From Salminus brasiliensis (Eukaryota > Chordata > Actinopteri > Characiformes > Bryconidae), in assembly GCF_030463535.1 (NCBI RefSeq), contig NC_132881.1, positions 46,147,771 through 46,211,770 of the forward strand: a DNA stretch of 64,000 nt. Reading direction: 5' to 3'. Of the stretch, positions 31,904 to 44,614 are shown piece by piece; within the stretch, counting starts at the first letter, position 1, and each line of letters starts with the position of its first letter. The notes beneath the pieces are model-generated. The model made no database searches. It was given only the letters and a program-made list of their open reading frames with translations, and was not told the DNA's origin. Made by a program: the position numbers and the translations under genes.

Positions 31904-33219
31904 TCAGAGCACAGCCTCAGACGTTTCACAGGGGATCACAAAGGAGATCGTTGGTCCAAAGAAGACATCTCTGGGAAACACATTTTTGTTCAGTTACATA
32001 TAAAAAAAAGTGTTAAACTCAAGCTAAACAGTTTTACTCAGAGCTATTAGGATAGCTAATTAAGCTAGAGAGCATAACCATGTACAAATGCATCAAACTG
32101 AACATGCGAACCTGGTGTTACCCATATTCGAGTCCTAGTGTATTTGAGATGATCATTTAGCCACGTGGATCTCCAAACACTTTGTATTGTTAATTAGTGT
32201 AGGCGTCTACATTCATGTCTGCACACTAACTACCCTGCTGAAAAATCCAGCCAAGACCAGCTTTTTTTTCTGGTCGCTGGTTTCAGACAGTCTAAGCTGA
32301 ACTTTAATGGTCAAGGTGGTTGAAAAGCTGGTCATACAGACAAAAAAAAAAACATACCATATGCTGGTAAGCTAGCTGGTTAACCAGGTTTTGACCACCA
32401 TAATGTTGCATTTGATTTTGTCATGCCTGTCATGCTGGTTGACCATGCTGGTTGATCTGCTTGGTCATGCTGATCAACCAGCATGGTCAAACTTGGTCAT
32501 ACTGGTGGTCTAGCTTGATCAGGCCAAACCCAAATGAAAACAGACCTATGCTGTCCAAGAGCTGATCTGGTCAACAAGCCCAAACCAGCATGAGCTGGCC
32601 GGGCTGTCTTTTTCTGCAGGGTAATACTTCAGAGTGCATTTTATTTGAGATTACTCTTTGGCTGTTTAACTGACATGTTTAATTTCCCCTGCCTTTCCTG
32701 TGACAGACTAGGCCTATGCTAAATGGTTGGTATTGCATAGTGGGCGGAAAAGGGTGATGTAGCAGAACTGGCAGTTAGCGTTTTCCTTTGAGTGTGTTGT
32801 GCTCCAGTGGCATTGTGTCAGGGGCAGTTTTAAAAGAGGTGTTTTTCTGGCTTCATGTGCCTCAGTTGAAGCACATCTTAGCATTACTTGTGCGATGGGG
32901 AGTCCTAAACAGAGAATTGTCTAAATTGGAAAGAAAACTTGGGGGGAAAAGAGTCTGCTGACGGCTCTATACCACTTTGTTTTTTCTGATACAGTATTGC
33001 AATCTTCAGCATTGGCTGATACCGCTCTAATTACCTCTCAGATATTCATCCTTTTAATCCTACAGCTCTTTAAAATAGGCTGTTTTTAATTGAGGCCCCT
33101 TCTTCTCTTGAGTTGAGCATCGAAAAGAAGCCCATCATGCTCAAACTTCTCAAACACCCCAAAGCAAGAATCACACAGCTATCATTATCACATCACACAG
33201 TATAAGTGTGTGCTGTTGC

Positions 33220-33293
<74 letters not shown>

Positions 33294-34028
33294 GTTACAG
33301 GATCAAATTAGATTCATTCTTTTTTTCTCATTTGAGATCAAATCCAGCATTTTTTGCTGAAATTGGCCCAATACCAGAACCCATCGATAACGACATGCCC
33401 TTCCTAGGACTGATAGGTTGGTCAACAGCTGTTAATTTACATTCATTATATCTTATAAAATACTATGTTGACTGCAGTATTTATAGGTGGTGTTAGATAA
33501 TGTCAGCATTTACAGCATACATCACTGTGGGTTATTCATCATGGGTTGTCCAGCAGCAGTAAGGGAAATCGTGTGTTACTGCCCAAACAGGCTAATGAAT
33601 CAGAAGGCCAGGCCGGCTCCTGCTGCCCACGTGCAGGCATTAATAGAAGCCTCATGACGGCCACAATGCCGCCTGTGTTCAGCAGCAGCCTGTGACTGGA
33701 TCCTTCTCAAGCCGACCTACGCTCAAGAGCCCCAGAGACCTGCAACAACTTTAGCACTGTTACGCCATCTACTGGTGAAAGGGTGCAGTTACCTGGGGCA
33801 GCAGAGCAGCTCACTGAAGTTACAGTAGCAGACCATGTCACAGCTGTTACCATCCCAGTAGTGGTTATAAAGGGATCCGATGGGTCTCATGGTCTCAAGT
33901 CCGATGGCGACGTTATGACAGTTCCTGTCCTTCAGAACCTTTTTGTAACATGACCAGCGGCTCGAGGGAACGGCATGGCCAGCGTGGAGCCCGAGCAGGA
34001 GAATGGCCACAAGAAGTAATGCTTTCAT
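31904..34028 (-). CDS. scrg1: Scrapie-responsive protein 1 (small secreted cysteine-rich protein)
   Basis: Coding exons on the minus strand: 34028-33793 (78 codons plus two bases) and 31970-31904; the split Arg codon AG|A joins them, giving 100 residues (human about 98). Residues 1-19 form a signal peptide (MKALLLVAILLLGLHAGHA). The mature part has eight cysteines, at 27, 37, 63, 67, 69, 76, 77 and 93, and the family block CDMVCYCNFSELLCCP. The second exon gives RDVFFGPTISFVIPC and ends in ETSEAVL. Reading straight through exon 1 would hit TAA inside the donor (CCCAG|GTAACT), so the apparent single-exon stop is an artefact. The start Met is chosen because it begins the signal peptide; an in-frame upstream Met only adds residues from across the acceptor at 34037. 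Vertebrate SCRG1 is expressed in neural and mesenchymal/cartilage tissue. Synteny between hmgb2 and hand2 agrees. Confidence 0.94.
32231..32623. mobile_element. Foldback MITE in the scrg1 intron
   Basis: Left ACCCTGCTGAAAAATCCAGC and right GGGCTGTCTTTTTCTGCAGG plus GT form inverted ends, flanked by TA. The interior is rich in inverted TGCTGGTTGACC / GGTCAACCAGCA units. Confidence 0.7.
33221..33290. repeat. (TA)n microsatellite
   Basis: Perfect run of about 34 TA units in the scrg1 intron. Confidence 0.95.
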
Positions 34029-34451
34029 TTTATGATCCTGCCAGCAATACATAAAGGAAATTAATATTATCTTCTGTCATTAGAGGAGAGGAATGGCTTC
34101 ATTTATGAGCACTCTCTTGTGCTAAATGAGCAAAACTCCCATTTCTCAAATATTATAGATTTTTTATGATAGGGACTACCTTCATTTGGTGTGCATTTTA
34201 ACAAATTGAGCGTTCATCTCAAGTTAAAAATAAATAATAAATTAAATACCTGCCTTCTAATTCTAATTAGGATTGTAATTTTCACTGTGAATAATTTCAT
34301 AGCCATAATTCATAACTATAAATGCGCACAGAAGATGAAAGTTAATGGCATAGGCATAATAAAACTTAACCCTGATCTATTTGATTGCTTATGCTAAGTT
34401 ACACAGCAGGTTCCGTTCTCCAATGCAATGCAAAGTGCAGAAACAGCTTAC

Positions 34452-34557
34452 CTGAGTGTGTGTGAGTGTGTGTTCTCCTGCATAAGCTGCTGGGTTGTGG
34501 GCGAATGTCTCAGCTCTACTCATCTGAGGTAAAGATTTACACACTGAGCTCCTTATA
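34452..34557 (-). promoter_or_regulatory. scrg1: scrg1 5' UTR exon and TATA box
   Basis: On the minus strand a TATAAGG lies at 34557-34551, and a good donor AG|GTAAGC ends an exon at 34452. Transcription would start near 34525, giving a 5' UTR exon of about 75 nt that splices to the acceptor GGCAG|GATC at 34037, nine bases before the ATG. Inferred from motif spacing only. Confidence 0.5.
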
Positions 34558-34814
34558 TCACTTCTTTCTGACAGCAAAATCTCTCTCCCTCCCGTTGGCC
34601 AGCGAGTGGGCCACTGACCAGGGGCGGCACCAGCAGATCTGACCATGTCTCACAGGGGGGACAGTGTTAGCATTTACTCACATTCACGTCTTCGGGAGGT
34701 GGTGGGTGGTAGGAGGTGGGAGGTGGGAGGTGGTGGGTGGAAGAATATTTTAAATAAAATGTCCTGCTGAAAAACAATCATCCTGTGAGAGAGCAAGCTA
34801 TTGGTACCATCACA

Positions 34815-34890
34815 TCCATCATGACCTTTACATTGTCTGAACCTTTCAGGATGAATGGACCAATAGAAACGGTCCAGCGTTTTGTGACCC
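34815..34890 (+). repeat. Dispersed short repeat family R1, fragment (copy 3)
   Basis: CAGGATGAATGGACCAATAG, AAACGGTCCAGCG matches the family core. Confidence 0.5.
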
Positions 34891-34910
34891 GAGGTTAACA
34901 TTTCCAAGAT

Positions 34911-35448
34911 ACACTATATGTCCAAATATTTGTGGACACCCCTTTTAATTAATGCATTCAGCTCCTTTAAGCTGCACCCATTGCTGACACAGATGTGCAA
35001 ATGCATGCACAAACTTGTCTAGTCCCTGTAGAATGCCAGTAGAATAGGACTCTCTAAAGCATATAAACATGATGAAGCTATTGGCACCATGCTGCCTAAT
35101 GCCAGGCGTGGGCTAGAACGGTATAAAGCCTCCAGCATTGAGCTGTGGAGCAGTGGAACTGTGTTCTCTAGAATGATGGTGGTGCTCCATCCAATACTTT
35201 TGTGATATGTTGGGGAGGTACAGGTTAGGTGGGGTGGCGATCATTCAATGGCCTGACCTTACTAACGCTCTTGTCGCTGAATGCAATCAAATCCTTACAG
35301 CAATTCTCCTAAATCTAGTGAAAAGCCTTGTTTCTTGGACAGTAGAGATATTTACACCAGCAAAAGCAGGATACACTTTTTAATAGCCTTGATTTCAGAA
35401 GAAACAGTGAATGAGCGGGTGTCCCAATACTTTTGTCCATAAAGCGTA
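34911..35448. mobile_element. Non-autonomous DNA transposon (CTATATGTCCAAA type), full-length copy
   Basis: ACACTATATGTCCAAATATT to ACTTTTGTCCATAAAGCG; interior as in 1291-1760. Confidence 0.8.
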
Positions 35449-35539
35449 TGTATACAGTGCAATGATATTGTTTTCTTTGCATATCCCTGCATGGGTCAGA
35501 GCACAGGGTAAGCCAAGCACAGGTAAGCAAAATAAGTGT

Positions 35540-35612
35540 TTTTTCTCTCAAGGGTCCAACAGTGGCGGGTATCGAACCCACAACCCTGTGATCCAGTCCC
35601 ACCATACCACCA
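35540..35612 (-). mobile_element. Degenerate 5' fragment of the tRNA-derived SINE
   Basis: GTCCAACAGTGGCGGGTATC, GAACCCACAACCCTGTGATC matches the B-box part of 9729-10033. Confidence 0.55.
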
Positions 35613-35711
35613 CTGTACCTAAATGTATTCTGACATTAAATGCATTAATTAATGCATGAATAGACTACAGTTTGTTGCAGCTATGGTCCATAAATTTCTG
35701 AGCGGTTATGA

Positions 35712-35985
35712 GACTAGATGTTCAAACATTGCTGTGAGAAGAATTTAATTGCATTCAGCCACCAGAGCATTGCTGACATCAAGTACCGATGCTGGCTGAT
35801 TAGTTCTGCCTCTCCAACCCGTCCCAAAGGTTTTATATGGAGCTCTGTCATCACTTCAGGATGCATAGTTCCGCTGCTCCACAGCCCAATGCTGACGGGC
35901 TTTATAGTCCTCAAGCCCAAAACTCTGAAGTCACAGAATTTCCTCAGTAGATTCGGGTGTCTCTATATTTGTGGACATGAAGTGT
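35712..35985. mobile_element. Reverse partial copy of the CTATATGTCCAAA transposon
   Basis: AACATTGCTGTGAGAAGAAT, CCACAGCCCAATGCTGACGG and ATATTTGTGGACATGAAGTG correspond in reverse to 34911-35448. Confidence 0.65.
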
Positions 35986-38215
35986 ACATGTTACGATGTA
36001 ATAAAAATTCATCATGCATGTTTACGACTTCCAAAACAGTGACAAAAACCACTATAATAACTCAAGATCATATCTTCTTACTGTGCTGCTGAACTGCTGG
36101 CCTTGCTGACTCTGTTGCTGCTGCCAAAAACATGAATGTACAGTCGTAACACATTCAGAGAGGCCAGCAGAGGCAGACAGCCACATTTTATGCCAGATTT
36201 AGATCATTAAAACAAACATTTGGTAGAGTGGCTCAAACTGCACCGCTCAGAGCCTGGAGATATGCTGGAACTCTGGCTTGCTTGTTTCAAGTATATCTAT
36301 CTCTCTGCACATGAACAGTAACTGTAAATACTGTTTTATTGAGGCCTTTACTTCGTACACGGAAAATCAAATGATCGTAGAGTTACAGAATCTCAGTTAT
36401 TGTTGATTTTCTAAGTGGAAATAAGTATACATACAAAATTCAATTTGACATTATTTTATATAGCATTTTAAATCCAGCATAATCTACTCTGCCACACAGT
36501 GAACATACCAAACAAGGCCAGAGACAGACAGAAACAAGAAAGTCAGAGATGTCGAATTTTGCTTCTGATGCTGTGTTCGTGATCAGCGAGTGTGTGCTGA
36601 GGCCACTGCATTCAGGCAGAGTAAATGAGTGGAGTGCATTGAGTGAATGTGTTGTATTGAAATGCAGATTTGCCCTGCTGTAGTCTTTAGTCTGACTTGG
36701 GCTTGAGCCTGGAGAAGACACAAAGCACCACACACACTATTACACACACACACACACACACACACAGATGGGTATCAGTGTCAGCCTGATCGACTGTGTG
36801 GCATGATTCGCTATTCAAACTGGATTCACTCCCTGGCTTTCAGTCCAGATGTGTGTTTTTATGAGAGTGCTCACAAATTTCAGACACTTTTAGATTATTT
36901 TATAAGTATAAGTATATATATATATATATATTGCAGATTATATAAGCTAGGCTTTGCTATGCTGCAGCACACTAAAGTGCACTTGTAGACACACTTATGA
37001 TCAGTGCACTTAAATGTACTAAAATGTAAATAAAAAAAACCCATTATTTTACTTGTGTTAAATGTGCTTAACTGAAAATGGAACTACTGTACTAAGTATA
37101 GGTAGACATTAAACATACTACTGCCTATGTATTGTACATTAACTTGTAAAAGTGTAATTAAATATACTTTTAATATGTATTCCAACTGCATTACTATCAT
37201 TAAAATAATTCTAATATCATTAGAAATGGACTAGCATTAGGTACATTTACATAAAGACAGTCACTCCAGTTTTCAGTCCTGGATTTTGCTCTTACTAGAA
37301 GTTAAGGGATCCGGCCAGGCAGCTACAACACTGTATAGGTTACAAGTTAACACATAGGGGAAGGTAGCAAAAGAGGGCATGCCTACACTCTGATGGTGAG
37401 TAAAGGTGGAAAGACACACCCAGTATGCAAATAGGTGGTGCCAGGAGCCAATGGGAAAGTTGTGAGTTTTACTTAAATTGTTGTAAAGGTTGTGTTGCAC
37501 TCACAACTCACAAACCCAAACTGTATATTACAGAACCAGCACAGCTGACTATGGGAGAAATGATGACATCCAGCATCAGGGCAGTTTATTTTTTGTGTGT
37601 TTGCTGGTTTTAAGCTTGCATGGGTCAGTCACTGTCCATTTGTTGTAATGGCAAACAAATAAACTCAATTAATACAAAATGTAACTCAATAAACTCAAAG
37701 ATCTGTAAAATGACCACAGATGTTCACCCAACTCAAAACAGTAGAACAATATGTGGGATAGATCCAGGTTTACATACAGGCTTCATTTATTTGGGTAGAA
37801 ACAAATTTTGGAAATTTGTAACAAAAAAAAAGTATAGATTCTAATAAACTCAACTTTAACTAAACATAAACTTCATAGTAATATATTTATTAAATAATAT
37901 ACTATATTATATACATTATACATTTGAAGATAGCATAATATTTGTAATATATATATATACACATTTGCTAGTATATTTAATACAATTAAGCAAACTTTTC
38001 CCTAGGGTTTGCATTCCCCCTTACACACAGTGCTTTAGTATTCTACCTCTCTGGACTATGAATGATTGCTCATATATGCACCATCATCCCTGTATTAATA
38101 CACACCATTTATAGTCCCTTTATAGTCCCTTTATAGTCTGTAACTGAAGGACCTAAATCTGGACTAAACGTCTTGTGTAAAAACGATGCGAGTATAAACA
38201 TAATGCAATATGCTT
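35986..38215. other. scrg1-hand2 interval, no gene supported
   Basis: Only an (AC)n at 36742-36766, a short (TA)n near 36915 and AT-rich sequence with AGTGCACTTAAATGTACTAA-type interspersed repeat remnants (about 36970-37200). Confidence 0.4.
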
Positions 38216-38218
38216 CAC

Positions 38219-39000
38219 CAATCAGCCATAACATTAAAACCACTAAGAGGTGAAGTGAATAACATGGATTATCTGGTTTCATTGGCATCTGTCAAAGGAT
38301 TGGATGCATTAGACGGCAAATGAACGGTCAGTTCTTGAAGGTGATGGAGACAAGCGTGAGAATTGGAGACAAATCAAATCAAATCAAATCAAATTTTATT
38401 TGTCACATACATAGTAATACACAGTATAACTTGCAGTAAAATGCTTTTTTGACAGTCTGCCCACATCAAAGCTATACAATAAAGATCTAAATTTAAACTT
38501 AACTAAACCTTAACTTAATGAAGTAAAGTGCAAAAGTGCAAAAGAAAAAAAAAAAATAGAATAAGTTACATTTAAGTTAAATTTAAGTTAAAAAATAAAA
38601 TACAAAAATGTGAAAATATAGAAATATAGAAATATAAGCAAAAAAAAATAAAATATAAAAATATATAAATAAGAATATAAAAATATATATAAATATATAT
38701 ACAGATGACACTTTGACAATAACCAAATTGTGATGGCTAGGCGAGTCAGACTGGGTCAGAACATCTCCAAAACATCAGGCAGGTCTTGTGGGGTGTTCCT
38801 GGCGTGCAGTGGTCAGTACCTACCAAAAGTGCTCCAAGGAAGGACAGCTGTCGAACCAGTGACAGGGTCATGAGCACGTAAGGCTTGTTGGTGTTCATTA
38901 TGAAGGCACCGCCCAAATCACAGCTTACAGGACTTAAAGGATCTGTTGCTAATGTCTAGGTGCCAGATATCACAGGACACCTGCAGAGGAGGGTGTAGTT
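38219..39000 (+). mobile_element. CATAACATTA-type DNA transposon, copy 2, interrupted
   Basis: Left end ATCAGCCATAACATTAAAAC; resumes at about 38740 with ACTGGGTCAGAACATCTCCA through CAGGACACCTGCAGAGG. A different element at 38376-38700 splits it. Confidence 0.65.
38376..38700 (+). mobile_element. AAATCAAATTTTATTTGTCACATACA-type element nested in a DNA transposon
   Basis: Starts with a tandem AAATC run, then TTTTATTTGTCACATACATA, AGTATAACTTGCAGTAAAAT; AT-rich tail. A common fish interspersed repeat type. Confidence 0.6.
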
Positions 39001-39130
39001 TTAGATAACAGTAGGTGTAGCCCTCATCATGAGTCTTCTCTTCTGCAGCACCATCTGCTGGACATTAGTGTTCTGCGCAGCTGCTTTGCTTTTTTTTTGG
39101 TGATTTGAAGCTGGTTTAAAGCCCCTCCCA

Positions 39131-39131
<1 letters not shown>

Positions 39132-39177
<46 letters not shown>
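39132..39177. repeat. (AC)n microsatellite
   Basis: Uninterrupted AC run of 23 units. Confidence 0.95.
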
Positions 39178-39178
<1 letters not shown>

Positions 39179-39244
39179 CTTTTTTCCAGTGAGGCAAAGT
39201 CTTATCATTGCTTTTATACTGAATGATTCACGTTTGTGTATCTA

Positions 39245-39345
39245 CACTATACACACACACTACATAAAGATACCTTAAGTTGCACCCATTGTTGACACAG
39301 ATGTGCAATTGCACACACACAGCCTGTCTAGTTCCTGAACCATTT
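39245..39345. mobile_element. Fragment of the CTATATGTCCAAA transposon
   Basis: GTTGCACCCATTGTTGACAC, AGATGTGCAATTGCACAC and CCTGTCTAGTTCCTG match 34968-35032. Confidence 0.5.
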
Positions 39346-39641
39346 ACATAGTAAATTATTCAGTTTTATCACAGGAAGGTTTTTCTGGTTATTTAGTGCT
39401 TTTGTTCTGTTGGTTTTGGCCTCTGCTCTGCTGAACCTCAGTGGTTCTGCTGTGAGAATCTTCCACAATCCTGGAACGAAAACAAGTGGAAATAATGATG
39501 AAACTAATTTGAAGTGAATGATGTACCTTTTCTACACTCTTACTGAGATGTGTTCAGGATAAGGATTGTTTGACTTGACCGTGAAGAACCATATAACCAG
39601 GCAAATAACCTTATTTGGTTATGTCTTGTTTTCTTTTCTAT

Positions 39642-39770
39642 TCTTTTTTCTTTCTTTCTTTCTTCCTTTATTTTTTCTTCCTTTATTTCTTTCTTTCTTT
39701 CTTTCTTTCTTTCTTTTCTTTCTTTCTTTATTTTTTCTTCCTTTCTTTCTTTCTTTCTTCCTTTATTTTT

Positions 39771-39806
<36 letters not shown>

Positions 39807-39866
39807 TTTTCTTCCTTCCTTTCTTTCTTTCTTTCTTTCTTTTCTTTCTTTCTTTATTTTTTCTTC

Positions 39867-39909
<43 letters not shown>

Positions 39910-40103
39910 TTCTTTCTTTCTTTATTTTTTCTTCCTTCCTTTCTTTCTTTCTTTCTTTCTTTTTTCTTCCTTCCTTTCTTTCTTTCTTTCTTTCTTTTTT
40001 CTTCCTTCCTTTCTTTCTTTCTTTCTTTCTTTTCTTTCTTTCTTTATTTTTTCTTCCTTTCTTTCTTTCTTTCTTTCTTTCTTTTCTTTCTTCCTTTATT
40101 TTT

Positions 40104-40147
<44 letters not shown>

Positions 40148-40236
40148 TTTTCTTCCTTCCTTTCTTTCTTTCTTTCTTTCTTTCTTCCTTTATTTTTTCT
40201 TTCTTCCTTTCTTTCTTTCTTTCTTACTTTATTTTT

Positions 40237-40288
<52 letters not shown>

Positions 40289-40555
40289 TTTTCTTCCTTC
40301 CTTCCTTTCTTTCTTTCTTTCTTTCTTTCTTTTTTCTTCCTTTCTTTATTTTTTCTTCTTTTCTTTCTGTCTTTCTTTCTTCCTTAATTTTTTCTTTCTT
40401 TCTTTCTTTCTTTATTTATTTTTTCTTCCTTTCTTTCTATCTGTCTGTCTTTCTTTCTTTTTCTTTCTTTGTTTCTCTTTTTTTCTTTCTTTCTAATTTC
40501 TTTCTTTTTATCTTTCTTTCTTTGTCTCTGATTTATTTATTTATGTATTTCCGTC
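39642..40555. repeat. 0.9-kb (TTTC)n polypyrimidine tract
   Basis: Nearly pure CTTT units with interspersed TTCC and TTTTTT. The long F/L/S-rich ORFs across it are artefacts of the repeat. Confidence 0.97.
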
Positions 40556-40989
40556 ATTACTTCTTTTTTTATATACAGATCAAATAAAAGCAACATTCAT
40601 AATTCATAATATTTGAAAGTTTAATCTGCTCTCCCTTTCTTTTGTTGTCTGACAGATCTGACGGCTGTTCAGATAAAATGCAGCTCTGTCTTTAGTCACA
40701 CGAGACAGGAGAGTAACAGACTGAAGTATGCAGACTAAACGCTGTCACACAGTCCACCTGTTTTCTTGCTCATGACTTCTTACTATAAGTGGTATAAGCA
40801 GTTGCTTAGGGCCCCTGAGCCAGCAGGGGGCCCCAATGTCTAATTATTTTTGTTTTTGTTTTGTGTTTTTTTGTGCTCAGAGTTGATGCTAGTATTAGTA
40901 TAATACATTTAAATGTAAACAGTAAGCTCAGTGCTCAGCACCATGCTGGCTAGCTCTTTACAGTGACTTTCCATTTTTTAACACAAAAT

Positions 40990-41839
40990 AATGATTGGGG
41001 AAGAATAGGAGACCCCAAATAAATGTTGGACATGGACTCCTCAAAAAGGTGTCTCTGAGGGTGTCCTGTAATATCTGTCACTAAGATTTTACAGCAGCTT
41101 CTTTTCAGATCCTGTCTTAGTCCTGTAAACTGTGTGGTGGGGCCTCCATGAGCATCAGTAAGTCTTGGACGCCCCTGATCCTGCCCTTCTTTGGAGCACT
41201 GTTGATAGGAACTGACTACTGCATGCCAAAAAACACAAGACCTGCCTGATGTTCTGACCCAGTTGTCGAACCATCACAATTGGGTACTTGTCAAAGTGTC
41301 TCAGATTCTTCCATCACAACCATTTAAAAAACTGACTGACTCACTTGCTGCCTAATATGTCAATCCCAGCCCTTGACTGCTGCTATTGGAACCACAGGGG
41401 CCATTTACAAAAAACCTTCCCCCCTAAAAAACTTATGAAGGATCTTAAGATAAACACTAAGATGTTCAAATTCTCCAAAAAACGAACGAATTCTCAAATA
41501 TTTTTAAAATTTTAAAAGTGTTTTATTATCATAAACTTTAATGCTGCCATAAATATCATAAATAATGCAAATAAAAACATTTTCCAAGATTCAGTTAAAT
41601 CCATGCAGTGGAGAGAAAAATGTTTTAATGTAATCATTAAAAAAAAGTTTCAGTAAACAAAAGCTAGAATTTAATTTTAAATTAGACATTAATTCTAATA
41701 ATTCAACTATCAAAGCTGATTATTTTAGAGGCTTATCTATTGAACTCTTATACTCTAGACAAGTGTAAGGATGTTGTGAGGTTAAGAAAATATTTAATAA
41801 TGCTTTTTTGTTTTGGGGAGAATATCAATTGTTCTTAGA

Positions 41840-41887
<48 letters not shown>

Positions 41888-42030
41888 TTTCCTAAGCATA
41901 AAGTTAAGAAAAAAAGCACATCTAAGAAGAACTTTTATCTTAAAACACTTGACTGTAAATCCAGCCCCAGATGTCCAATCAATGTTATCAATGACTTAGT
42001 GGACCTAATGTTATGGCTGATCAGTGTATA
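40990..42030 (-). mobile_element. CATAACATTA-type DNA transposon, reverse copy 3 (interrupted)
   Basis: CAAGACCTGCCTGATGTTCT, GACCCAGTTGTCGAACCATC are the reverse of 38740-38800, and GGACCTAATGTTATGGCTGA, TCAGTG at about 42000-42026 is the terminus. AT-rich sequence and an (ATT)n at 41838-41884 lie between. Confidence 0.5.
41838..41884. repeat. (ATT)n microsatellite
   Basis: About 15 ATT units. Confidence 0.9.
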
Positions 42031-42039
42031 CTTAATATT

Positions 42040-44015
42040 TACCCGGATTTAACTCATAGTACAGCACAGCCTAGTTTATTAGAGGATCTTTTCAAAAATA
42101 TTCTTCACCCAGTATGTGTTGCCTTACCTTATCAGAACACAAGAGGGCGCTGCTGGGAAGGGAAACGTTCTTAAAATAACAAAGGTGCTTCAGTGCTAGA
42201 AGCTGTAAGTGTCATTCAGCCTAAAAGACATCACAGAACTGAAATACTGGAATACTGATTTCACAGTCAGAGGGAGAACCATTCTGTGACGGGGCTGTAA
42301 AAGCCATCTTAGCTTTAATAGGCGAGAAGGGTCCTTTGTAAGTGTTTCAGCATTTAGTGAAAATGATTTATCTAATAATGTCCGCTGTGTAACCATTATT
42401 AAGTAAAGTCCTTCATTTGCTGCAAACAGTTTAGGTTGAGTGGGCTGTTGTGGCGGGGAGTGTTTGGGTGGGTGTCATGCAGAAACACACCATGTAGATC
42501 ACCGTGCTAATGCCTTGGGTTGAGGGACTCAAGAATGAGGCTGTTTCTGCAGAAACAGCAATCACGAAGTGGCCTCTTGAGTTTCATTCTCTGCCATTGC
42601 ACTGACAGATGAGGCCAAACACAGCTGTAATGCTTGGGTGTGCTTGAGAGCACTATAAGCTCTCCTGCTGGCTGTTATAGGACTCTTACAGCAGTCACAA
42701 GACTAAACCACGACATGCTAATTCATCGTACACAAACAAGAAGCGATTGGGACCTGCCAAGTGTTGTTGCTGTTCTCATTCTCAACACTCGATTTACGGT
42801 GAACCTCAGCATCCTTGATTGAACGCAGTTACATTTTCAGCTGAAGGGAAACTGCAGACTTGACAAGAGTTACACTCTCTCATCAGTACACTGGAATCAG
42901 CACCATAAAAGCAATCCCGTTTAAAAGTACAGCAGGACCCTCTTTAAGCTACTGCTGAACCGCATGGGCTTAGAGGAGGCCTCTGATAATGGTGTAATCT
43001 CAATGTGTAACCAGAGAAACTGCCACTGATGCTGTCTTACCTTTTACATTTGTACATAGTGTGTCTACAGGAGACACTATAAGCCAAACAGCTTCTGTAC
43101 TGTACTGAAAATAAATGCTTTAATTGATTTCACATATTTAAAATCAGACATACAGTCATGTATAATTAAAATATACTACATAAGCACAACCCTTGCCAAA
43201 AAAGCAAACGTAAAGACAGGAATTGTGTTGATATTGTGTTGGTTTGTGTGTCCGACCACTTTTTAAAGTGAGGGGTTCTTTGACCCGACCCAATACTGGA
43301 ACTCTACTTGGTTATATATATATATATATAGAAGTATGTTACATTATTTATTTATTTATTAATTATTTATTTAAGATTTATTGTAAACCATTAAAGCATT
43401 ATATACAATATCAGGCAAATAGGCAGTTAGCATTCGAATGGGTCTCTGAGATAACAACACTCTTTCTTTTGAGTATCTGGGCTTAACCACATGATTTTTT
43501 GTAAGCTCGCCGTTAAGCCCATGTCTTTCTGTTAACTAGTCACCAAGAAAACAACACGAATTAGAGCTGTTTAACTAATTTAAACTCTTTTTTAAAACTT
43601 AAATGTGCTGTATCTCAGGGTATTTTTATTAAGTATTTTAATCAATCGAAAGATTATATTTTCATTTCATATGCTTTAATGTTTTATATATGTACACTCT
43701 TATATCTTACACATATCTCACATATAAATATATATATATACCAAACTGAAAAATTTCAGTATAAAGAAATCACATTTGGTTGCAGGTAAATACAATTGAA
43801 TTTATACAATATACAATTTCTTTACAATTTATTTTGTACTGCCCCTTCACAGGTTTTAGATCATTAGAAAGGTTAGAATCTAGAAAGGAAAGAAGAAATA
43901 CTAGATGTTCAGGACGATTAACAGACATAAATCACTGAGAAAACTGTAGAACATCAAGACGTGCTAATAAAATGAATACCCAGAATGCATCTATAGTTTC
44001 ATAGTTTTTCATAGT
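42040..44015. other. scrg1-hand2 interval, no feature recognised
   Basis: AT-rich sequence with a short (TA)n near 43315 and no convincing ORF or known repeat end. Confidence 0.4.
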
Positions 44016-44019
44016 TTTT

Positions 44020-44235
44020 CGGTTGGTGTGGCGCAACAGATAACACCACTACCGGCCTGTGAGCTACCATACCATGTGGGAGACTGGGGTTCGATTCACA
44101 GCATACTGGGTGACCGTATGCTGTGCTACACCAATTAGAGCCCTTGGGCAAGACTCCTAACACTACATTGGCCCACCTCTGTAATACGAGTAACCTTGTA
44201 AGTCGCTCTGGATAAGAGCATCAGCTGAATAGGTC
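44020..44235 (+). mobile_element. tRNA-derived SINE, second family
   Basis: GTGGCGCAACAGATAACAC (A-box region) and GGGGTTCGATTCACAGC (B box), followed by a tail GTAAGTCGCTCTGGATAAGA, GCATCAGCTGAATAG shared with many fish SINEs. Confidence 0.75.
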
Positions 44236-44614
44236 TCAGCAAATAGGTCTCATTGTTCTCAAAATACTATAGCATTAAATCTGTATTAGATATTCTAAGT
44301 TATTATTAAATACAAAATGACAAAACGATGAGTGTGATTAGACATGTGAGTCATGTGAACAGAAACAGTACAGATGCCTGGGGTTGAGTTTATTTTCTAC
44401 ACAAAACAAAGCATTTAAATATGATTTCTTAAGTAATGACCTGCAGTCCAGGTCTCAGGAAATGTGGATCTTCTATAATCCTGATGGAAAAGCATCCCTG
44501 GAGGCTTTCCATGAAGCTGCTTGAGAGAATGGTTGAGATTGTGTAAGAGCTACATTAAGGTGAAAGATGGGGGTGGGCTGTAAATCTTTTTTTTATGGTT
44601 ACTTTTATGGCATG

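Noticed and set aside
33206-33496. ORF starting in the (TA)n run
   Set aside because: The Ile/Tyr run is microsatellite translation; the rest is scrg1 intron.
39566-40496. Long ORFs of 273 and 293 codons rich in Phe, Leu and Ser
   Set aside because: They run through the (TTTC)n tract; every frame of such DNA is open. No domain or conserved composition.
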